This document shows positions 55,701 through 64,000 of a stretch of 64,000 bases of DNA, piece after piece. The DNA is from Drosophila persimilis (Eukaryota > Arthropoda > Insecta > Diptera > Drosophilidae). The translations under genes and the position numbers were made by a program. Under the pieces are notes generated by a model, which had not been told where the DNA came from, searched no databases, and saw only the letters and a list, made by a program, of their open reading frames with translations. The stretch is taken from positions 8,742,001-8,806,000 of the forward strand of contig NW_020825294.1 of the NCBI RefSeq assembly GCF_003286085.1. The letters are read 5' to 3'. The first letter of the stretch is position 1. Every line of letters begins with the position of its first letter.

Positions 55701-58244
55701 GATCTTGCCTGATCTTGCCTGTTGCTGTAGGGCTTCGATCGCAATCTCAATCTCAATCGATCTCTCCATCTCCATCTCCATCTCTAAGCCTCCATCTCTT
55801 TGTGTGCTTTGTGTGCGAGCGCTAAGTGCTCTTCGCGTCCATGTGCGAGAGTGCTTGAGTGCCCGCGAGAGGCTTTTCCAGGTGGCCTGATCCGATCTCG
55901 GACTTACCGGAACTGCACTAGGAGTTCTGATAGCAGGCAGGCAGGGGGGCAAAAGAGAGGCTGGTTCCCATGGAGAGCCATGAGAATGGCCCCATGAATG
56001 GAGGATGGTGTGCTCTCAGTAAACGCCAGCTTCGATCTCTATACACCAGCTTGGAGCAACATTGCTAGAAAATAATGTGAAAAATATTGCTGTTCACAGT
56101 TTGGGCTTTTGCTGCTTTGGCAAGCGCGTTGCGAATCGCGGATCGCGAATCGTGTGAAGCACTCCCCAAGACATCGTAAAGTACAATCGTAGCTATAGCG
56201 TAGATCGTATTTATGTATATGTATAGGTATATATATAGAAAATTAACCCAGTTCGCACGTCTGTGCCGAAACAAACGCAAGAGTTTCCGAGGCAAACGAG
56301 TAGTCGGTCGGTCGTCGGGTGCGCGACAATTGCGAGGGCCCCCCCTCTACTGTAAGGGGGGAAGGGAGGGGTAGCTCCGGCTGATAATCATGTCGGGGCT
56401 AATTGCAGGCGCTCCCGTCCCGGCAAAATGTGCAAATATTATTTCAAGACAGCCGCCACAAATAGCCAACCACCAAGCACTATCCACCTAGCGTCCTACG
56501 TATCTATGCTGGTACTCGTACTCGTATTCACATTCACTTTCCCCGCCAGGCAGAAGTGGGAGGCGGGCAGGGGCTTGGGGCTTGCCTGATGATAAGAGGA
56601 GAACATAATTGTGGGATGACATATTGCACTGCACTGCATGCACTGAAAAAAAGCATACTATACTATCCTATCCTATACTTCCATCTTTAAGAGGTGCGAG
56701 AGTCGAAAGGGGTAACCCTCAATCTATATATTATATAGAGCATCCCTTTGCGCGGGCGATCGTTGTACCCCAGATGGACATTCCACAATCTTCCTCTATA
56801 TTTCTCGCTGTGCACGCCTAAGCACTATCTTTCATATTCATACGAGTATTTCCCGTACTTCCCTGCCCCTCGCTTGTGGGGCTCTCGGCCTGAATTTGGG
56901 TCAAACATGCATACTCATTGGCCTCTCCTACCATCTCCTTTATCGCACTCCCCCCCTCCCCCCTTCCCCCTGGCAGCCGAGGCCCGTTGACTGTGAAGCT
57001 GTGAAGTGAAGAGAAAAAGAAACTGGAAAATCTAAAATTGTATAACCTGCTCTCCAGCGGCAGCATCGGCGGCATCGGCAGCTGCCGGTTGTTTCCTTCA
57101 ACCCACTGGCCTGGCCCAGGCCCAGGTCTGGTCTGGCCAGAGCCTGCTCTTGGCCAGAGCCTCAGAGAGTATCTCTGTACGAGTACTCGTATCTGCGGTC
57201 ATAAATTTCAGCCACTTTGATCTTGCCACATTCAATGTAAAGTGCTTAATGGGGGCCCAGCAGTTGACCAAAACAGCTACAGCAACAGCCACAGAAATGG
57301 AGAAAAACTTGAGGAAAAATAAAAGGAAAAATAAGAAAACAAGAAGCAAAAACTAAACCTTTTGTGTGGCATAAAATTGCATTGTAATTTACAAAAATAT
57401 TTCCAGTTCTCATTGTGCCCACCCCCCGCCTGTACCCCCCTGTAACCCCCCTGTACGGCCGTTTGTTCAGGTCTCCCCAGAGATTTTAATCGTTGTCGCC
57501 AGCGTCGCCTTGTCAACGTTGTTGGTCCCTCCCCCCCACCGCCCCAGTCTCCTAGACCCCATCTGAACGATCCCAGCGAGCGTTTTATGCTGCTTTACAT
57601 TGGCGTCGCATTTTTTGCGGCTACTGCTGCCAACATTGATCACGACTGGCCAGATAGTCCAGAGCTGGAAGGAGAAGCCATAGTCAGAGCCAGAGCCAGA
57701 GCCAGGTCTAGCCGCTCGCTGCACCGACCGACTCGAGAGCTACAAGTGTAGGCTATATATACATATATATATATATATAGTAGTGGAGTGGTGGAGTGTA
57801 TTTATACACGGCATTCTTTCTATGGAAACAATTGCATAAAATGTGAATCCTGATAGCGACAGAAACACAGCCAGCCAGCCACAGACTGCCGTCTTCTGCC
57901 GTCTTCTGCCGTCTTCGGCCGTCTTCTTCGACTGGGAAATGGTCAAGTCAAGTGGGCAAACAGTAGGAGACCTGTCCGAGGTCCCAGGCACGAACGAGTA
58001 CAGGACAGAGGCCCAGTCGGACAGTCGGACAGAGAGTTTATGATTCCTGCAGATGCCCATGAGACAATGGACCATCATAATGGATGACTGTGGCTCTGGA
58101 GGAAGGAAATTCGATTGGATTGGAGTGCCCTTTCTCCCAGTCCCCAGTCACCAGTCACTTTTCGGCTTGTACCGAACGAAAGAAAAGCCAGACACACCCC
58201 TGAACAGACCGAAAGAGCAAAAGTGCACTCAAATATTTACACCT

Positions 58245-58283
58245 CAGCGGACAGCGGACAGCGGACAGTGGACAGCGGACAGC
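58245..58283. repeat. CAGCGGA heptamer repeat
   Basis: About five tandem imperfect copies of CAGCGGA/CAGTGGA in spire intron 2. Confidence 0.85.
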
Positions 58284-59175
58284 GGGCCTCCTGGCTCGTC
58301 TCGCCACTTGCCACGAATGGTCCTGCAAGCAGAGAGGGACAGACAGAGAATGAGAATAGCCAGTGAGGGGAGCTCCTCAGGCATGGAGGTCAGGCGAAAG
58401 GTTAAACTGACAAGATTGACAAGCGGCACACCAAACGGCGACGACAGCCCTGGGCCCATGGAGGGGCGGTCTAGAGCTGCGACCGGGACTGGGGGACCCT
58501 TTGTTTCCGTGGCTGTGGGCCCAACCGAAATGGAACTTTGGAAACTATCTTATAATTGCCGCATTGCATGTTGCCAGGTTTCAACTTTGATATTAGCCAC
58601 AGTCTCAGTCCCCGTCCCCGTCCCAGAGACTAGTTTGGTGAGAATGGTGGCGGCTTGGCGCACCCTCTACATTTCTGTTTAAATGTAAGACCCCATAAAC
58701 CTATACTTTTTTCGTTTTTGCACTGGATACGAGTACGAGTGTATGCAAAGTGGGAACGACTGCGGCTCCCCTTTGGCATATTGCGAGCAGCCCCAGCCCT
58801 CGGCCTCCCCTTGGAGCTATCATCAACAATGCACATTCCGTACTCCGAATCCCTGGCGGTTCTGTTCTGTGCTGTTCTGTTCTGTTCCCTCTGCTAATTG
58901 CATGGGAAACTTCTCAAGAGTCGATGCTGATGATGGATGGTTCCTGCTTAGAAGTCGCTTGGAATTATCCACTCCAGTGGGGTACTCTGATTAGAGGGTG
59001 CCCAGAATGAGGTAGAGGCGAACACGGAAGGAAACCCCCATTGAGTAGTTCTTAAAGAACGAAAGAGTATGTGGCCATTCAACGTGCCACTTTTGGCTTG
59101 CACCTTTTCCATAATTTTCCCATTAATTACGAGTATGTCTGCCCCCCCCCCTTCACTCCCCTCCACTCAGCGCTT

Positions 59176-59222
59176 GCAACTGTCACTGCCACTGTCACTG
59201 CCACTGCCACTGCCACTGCAGC
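59176..59222. repeat. CACTGC hexamer repeat
   Basis: About seven tandem units of CACTGC/CACTGT in spire intron 2. Confidence 0.9.
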
Positions 59223-60218
59223 TGCAATTCTTCTGCAAATGATGTAAGGGCCGACGGAGAAATGACATTTGTTGTCAGCCTCTTCAGTGGCTAGAGGCTG
59301 CAGTCCCTTCCCGGGTCTCAGTCTCAGTCTGTGGCTGTAGAAATCCCAGCCAGCCTAAGGCCGGGCCCCAAGTGAATCGAATGCACAGCTGTCACAATGT
59401 TTTATCATTTAATTTTCATAATAAAAACAAAAACCATGTGAACAGCCAGCTCAAAGGGGGCAAGGAAAGACAGAAGGAGGGATGCGGATTGAACGGATGA
59501 GATCGGAAGCTATGCCATAATGCCCCGCGCCGGGAGGGCCAGGTGTGTGGGCGTCGTCTCGACCCACGTCGAGATGGAGATTGAGCTGGTGGCTGGTGGC
59601 TGGCGCTGGTGTCTGCCGGCAGGCAGCTGCGAATTATTATTTAACGACTTCTTCAGTTTATGTCTTAACACTCGGTGTACGGCGCTTTTTTCGGCAAGTG
59701 TTTTCGCCAACGCCAAAGTGAAAGTGAATCGACAGGGGCTGGGGCAGTGGCAGGGGCAGGGGCTGTGGCTGGGGCAGGGGCAGCATTTACAGCTGACACT
59801 GCACTTGGGTTTCGGTTTGGTTTGGGTGTTTGGAGCTGCCTCGTTTCGGTTGTCGCTCTGTTGTTGCACCTGAACTCTAGCTTCAGATCGGGCTAAAACT
59901 TCCCAGCTCTCGGCTAACAACAACAATTAGTGTTTATTTGTTGCTGTTGCTGTTGCCGTGTGTCGCTTTTCTACGAAGCTTCGTCAACTTCAACTCCAAT
60001 TAGAGTGTCAGTTTAATGAACTGCCTGTTTGTCAAGGCGCCTACCCCGAGGCCCTCTACCCCTCTCGGACAGACCCCATCGCGGGGGACCCTAGCTGCAC
60101 TACACGATGCAGATTATGATGGCTCGTTGAGCTTAAACGGCGGCCTTAACCTCTGCTTCAATAGTGTCTGCTTTCGTTGGGAAATTATCATTAATGATCG
60201 TCTGGTTTTACTCTGCAG

Positions 60219-60336
60219 ATCATCAGCGAAATGGCGGAAATCGTGTACACCGCACTGGACTACAATCTGCCCGAGGACGAGGAGTGCCAGATGTCGCAGG
60301 AGCTCGAGAATCTGTTCAACTTTATGACAGCAGATG
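60219..60336 (+). CDS. spir: spire coding exon 3: KIND domain core
   Basis: Encodes [22 protein letters not shown] and onward to LFNFMTAD, residues 249-287 plus one base. This aligns with the conserved KIND block of vertebrate Spire ([29 protein letters not shown]). The preceding CTCTGCAG is a good acceptor and the donor G|GTGAGT is consensus. Phases match exons 2 and 4. Confidence 0.93.
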
Positions 60337-60743
60337 GTGAGTACAGTCTATAGAGTATATAGTGTAGAGGGATAAGCATCTAGATCGGGAAAGAACTGTT
60401 CCGATTGAGTGTTTCTTTGTTCGTTTATTACTTATCGCAGTGATGCAATGTTTCATAGTTATTCACACAATATTCTGTGCGATTGAGTCACTTTCCGAAG
60501 GGGCCTATCCCTCGAAGAGCAGCCTTCGAGCGGAAACCCCATTCTATCAAACCGCACAGCTGCACAGCTGAAAACAAGATGAAGGTCTCTCTTCCAGATC
60601 TCCCCGGGCACATGAATCACGTAGAACTTTGATAAATGAAACTAAATGAAACAGAAATGTGTACTCGTATCGCCCGGGGAGGGGATATTGACCTTAGTTT
60701 TGCCTTCGAAGGGGCTAACTATCTTAACTATTTTTCGTTGCAG

Positions 60744-60853
60744 AGACTGACGAGGATTGCATCGACGAGGGCATCGACGAGGGCGACAAGCGCTGGGACG
60801 ACGAGGCGGAGGAGGAGCGCAACGATACCAAAGAACTAGAGCACATAATCGAG
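60744..60853 (+). CDS. spir: spire coding exon 4: acidic KIND segment
   Basis: Encodes residues 288-324, [20 protein letters not shown] and onward to ELEHIIE, a strongly acidic stretch matching the DEGYEAAEEG-type acidic loop of Spire KIND domains. The acceptor is CGTTGCAG and the donor GAG|GTAAGT. A 407-bp intron precedes it and a 1285-bp intron follows; neither contains another supported exon. Confidence 0.92.
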
Positions 60854-62138
60854 GTAAGTTTCGGTTTCCTAAACGGTTTCTGGCACTTGAGATGCCGAAA
60901 TCCATGACTCAGAGAGGGGGGTGCGCCACACCGTGGCGTGACCTTTTGACCGGGCTCAATCTGCTCCATTTGGCCAGCAGCACATTTGACATATAAATAT
61001 GCTACGAGAGGTATCGATGTATCGATGGATCTGTGGGAAAACTAGTTTGGCGCGCGTTACAGTTAGACAGATAGAGAGAGAGGTGGAGAGGGGGAGAGCG
61101 GGTTGCGCTGTATCTGTATCTTTGTATCTGTATCGCGGCTAACCGCAGCCAACAAGCATAGCCTGGCCCGGGTTCTACTTGGATTACGAGTACCTGACTG
61201 GAAAAAAACAATTTGCAATCGCTTCTCGATTGCACTCTTAGCCGCAATGTTAAATAACCAAAATAACCATCAAGACAAGCGCTTTCGTAATCACGCGGAA
61301 ATCGAGAGAATCGAGAATCGAGAATCCAGAATCCGAAACCTCTCCGCTGCACTTGATTTCACAGACAAATGGATTTCTGGAATTCTCCCCAGCCTTCTGG
61401 GGAGCCAGCTGACGATCGCTATCACCGCCCAGGCCCCATGGCATTGGGGCGTGTGATAAACCTCACACCGTTGCTGATTGAGTCCAAGTCCGATCCGTTC
61501 TGTCCGAGCGCCCCGGGGGAGGTCCGCGAGAGGCCGCTCCACCTCTAATGAGCCACTTTATGGAATTGACACATTGCTGTCAGGCAACAGTGAGCAAACT
61601 TCTGCCAGAACCCATGCCCCATGCCTCCCACAGACTTTTCTAACACCCAAACGAAAAGTGGAAAAGTGCCAGAGTATCCGCAGCTGATGTGCGTAAATTT
61701 GCACTGTATTTGGCCAATGGGCAATGGGGGAGACTGCATTTCGACTCTCTATTGAAAGGGGGATAGGGTCTTCCCACCAAGAGGGCTCTTAAGCCCATAC
61801 TGCACTCTCTTTCTCTCTCTATTGAGGGCTCGAGGAAACTCTGGGAACAGGAAACCCACTTTCCTGGCCTATATTTAGTATTATCTTAATGAAAAGTGGT
61901 TGGAAATTGGCCGGAAACCGATACAAAGTTATCTATTCTCCGAATGGCTGCCGTATTTTGAGAGATTCCCATGCCTGATACGCCAAGAATAGTAAGAGCC
62001 ACTAAAACGGATTGTCCTACAACAGTAGCAATAAATTCATCATATTAATCGTAGAGTACTGCTATAGACTCTCCTCTTAAAAGTATTCAAATTCCAATAC
62101 CCCGTTTAATCACACTCCCAATCACCCTCTCGTTTCAG

Positions 62139-62259
62139 ACCTGCAGAAACCACCTGCAGAAGCCCGCCTTGGCGGACAATCACTACAAAGCCGTGTGCCG
62201 GGCCCTGGCAACGGAGACAATAGAGCTGCGCGTGTTCCTCCAGCAAGTCCTGAACAATG
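62139..62259 (+). CDS. spir: spire coding exon 5: C-terminal KIND helices
   Basis: Encodes residues 325-364, [20 protein letters not shown] followed by [20 protein letters not shown]. The [17 protein letters not shown] core matches NHYQAVCRALFAETMEL of vertebrate Spire almost residue for residue. The acceptor is GTTTCAG and the donor G|GTGAGT. Phase 1 leads into exon 6. Confidence 0.95.
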
Positions 62260-62333
62260 GTGAGTGCTTGGCCTTAGATCAATCATTCGGCAATCGGGGG
62301 ACTAATGCGCCAATGGATCATTCTCTGCCACAG

Positions 62334-62413
62334 GTGCCGAGAAGCTGATCAAGGCCGCAGAATCGTCTCCGACCACACAGAAAGAACTGGCGAAGCTGGG
62401 CTTCAACGACTGG
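62334..62413 (+). CDS. spir: spire coding exon 6 (gene continues beyond the window)
   Basis: Encodes residues 365-391, [20 protein letters not shown] followed by KLGFNDW, corresponding to the LEELKNADW end of the Spire KIND region. In the family the next residues are ARFWVQV followed by the four WH2 actin-binding repeats, a Spire box and a FYVE-like zinc finger. None of these is encoded between 62414 and 64000, so the rest of the gene must lie to the right. The donor is TGG|GTAAGA. Confidence 0.93.
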
Positions 62414-64000
62414 GTAAGATCTATCTGTCTATCTATCCCCCCACCGCGAGACACCCGCTAGACACCCGAGTTATGCAATCCGTAGAGCTCCACTAATGGC
62501 CTCTGAAGTGGGCTGCCGACTCACGATCACTGCTCGTTGGCACACCTCTTCGAACAGAGTTTGGCCATAAGCCATAGCCATAGACATAGCCATCATCATC
62601 ATAATCATTATCGCAGAGATAGACTGAGAGATCACGCACGATGTCCGCACATGGGGGGGTTTTCCTCTGCGGTAAGGCGGAAAAAGTGAACTATTTCATG
62701 CTTAGGTATTGCCAAATGAAATTCACTTTTAATTTCAATAATGGGCCCGCGGCGACCGACTGATTCCACTTCCACAACCACTCGACCATCATCCTAATGA
62801 GTTCACCGCCATCCATTCCATCTATTTTCTGCGAGACTATAGGCCACACATTAGTCTATAAATTTGTGTGTTTCGGGTGACCTTTGCCGAATGTGTCGAG
62901 GCCGTCACAGGAATTTGCCATCACCGTTGGACCTCCGGAACCCATTGAGACCCACACGCAAATTGGCCAGACACGCAAAGACTCGGAGTGGCGCGAAAAC
63001 ATATACTAGAGTGGAGCAGGGTGGAGTGGAGGGGCTTTACTTTACCGTTCGAGGTGTGTTCGGTTCGTATTGGAACCTCTCCAGTCTCCAAAGTTCTCCA
63101 GAGAATAGCTCGAAAAGCTCTTTCAAATACTGTCAAATAATGTAATCCCAGTGCTAATTGGTTGGAATATGCTCGAAGAGATTCTTAGAAGCGTTCGATT
63201 TATATGAACTGCTAATCAAATTAAACCCAATTAATTCCTTCATTTCGGGTTTGCATTCAAGCACGTAATCAATGCTAAAAGCTTGACTTGGACTCCGCTC
63301 TCTGAGGGAGAGTTTCTTGGAGAATCATTTCTTTAAACGAGAGAGAAGGGAAGTCCCTTGTCGTCTAACCACTAATGATCCCTGGGCTCGGACTTTCCTT
63401 AAATTTGCAATCACAACGACCTGCCCCCGTACCCGGGCACCTATCCTCGCGTTTCTCTCGTAATTTCTCCGCCTTGGGCCCCCAGGCCCGCTCCGGGATC
63501 ACGTCACTCGTTTGCCAATGTTTGCATGTTTGATAGAAAAACACAGAAAAACCGCAAAGCCAAACCAAACAAATGGAAAACTTTGCGTGCGAGCCAAACG
63601 ACAAATCATGCGAGCATGTAATACCAGTACACCGAATACATATGTACCATATATGTACATATCTGAGAGTATCTTCACGCCACATTCGTAATTAAATAAA
63701 TAGACCATAAATATTTTTGTTTGGCCTTTTCGTGCCAGCTCGCTGTGCATTTGCATGTGTTGAAAGCCGGCGATTAAAGAAGGCGCAGTCGTCTCTGCCA
63801 ATTGCCAATTGCCAATTAATTGGCCAGACAGGTGGGCCATCATCGCCATCACCATCACCATCATCGGGCTCGAAGCACTCGAGTGTGCGTTGTCTTGTGG
63901 CTTGTTGTCACACGAATACTGATACCCGAATCTCAGTGCGAAACGTAGTTTCAGGCCATTGTTGGCTTGATTAAAAGCGCTCTTATCACTTCCTAGCTGT
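62414..64000 (+). other. spire intron 6, incomplete at the right edge
   Basis: No exon found. It contains ordinary intronic sequence with an ATCACCATC-type repeat at about 63841-63864 and a TTGCCAA repeat at 63797-63823. The next spire exon is outside the window. Confidence 0.7.

Larger units (their letters stand above)
47374..60218 (+). other. spire intron 2 (12.8 kb)
   Basis: Bounded by the donor at 47374 and the acceptor CTCTGCAG ending at 60218. No nested gene is supported. It is dense in simple repeats: a G-rich tract at 50346-50368, GGCTCT-type hexamers at 52563-52740, GTCTGGG at 53658-53684, TA repeats at 57749-57779, CCGTCTTCTG at 57889-57933, CAGCGGA at 58245-58283, CACTGC at 59176-59222 and GGGGCTGGGGCAG at 59735-59783. 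TACTCGTA words occur repeatedly. Confidence 0.75.

Noticed and set aside
1-64000. Retrotransposon or retroviral remnants
   Set aside because: No reverse transcriptase, integrase or gag-like frame and no long direct terminal repeats were seen. The only mobile-element candidate is the short element at 37065-37174.

Overview
The window is nuclear DNA from a fruit fly (Drosophila). Short 53-62 bp GT-AG introns, housekeeping core-promoter motifs (DRE, Ohler motifs 1, 5 and 6) and recognisable Drosophila orthologues (RidA/UK114, Cullin-3, UXT, Spire) show this. Non-coding DNA is very rich in imperfect hexanucleotide repeats and in the octamer TACTCGTA/TACGAGTA, and protein differences from remembered D. 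melanogaster sequences suggest a fairly distant species, perhaps of the obscura group. That species call is inference.

Layout. 1-5365: no gene recognised. 5366-6002: UK114/RidA, three exons. 6003-9400: non-coding, AT-rich in its second half. 9404-14605: Cullin-3 (gft), with a housekeeping-type promoter, a 20-codon somatic first exon and a separate long alternative first exon that looks like the testis-specific one. 16562-17185: a weak minus-strand gene candidate. 17237-20218 and 22827-24617: two unrecognised, mainly coiled-coil genes on the plus strand (593 and 449 aa by my splice models). 24786-25333: UXT on the minus strand, sharing a bidirectional promoter with a small (107 aa) probable mitochondrial membrane protein at 26379-26702. 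26703-34900: about 8 kb with no gene I can support. 36124 to beyond the right edge: spire (spir), whose KIND domain is spread over exons separated by introns of 10.5 and 12.8 kb. The WH2 region and the rest of the gene lie outside the window.

Every splice model was built by hand from consensus sites and reading phase. Cul3 (773 aa), UK114 (138 aa) and UXT (164 aa) close without a frame conflict. The genes do not form an operon. The most notable signals are a roughly 60 bp promoter element present near Cul3 and, inverted, at UXT; the alternative Cul3 first exon; a histidine-rich 92-nt exon inside the Spire KIND domain; and two uncharacterised coiled-coil genes next to Cul3. UK114, Cul3 and UXT are, as far as I recall, in the 35C area of D. 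melanogaster 2L while spir is near 38, so the empty interval 26.9-35 kb probably contains a rearrangement junction.
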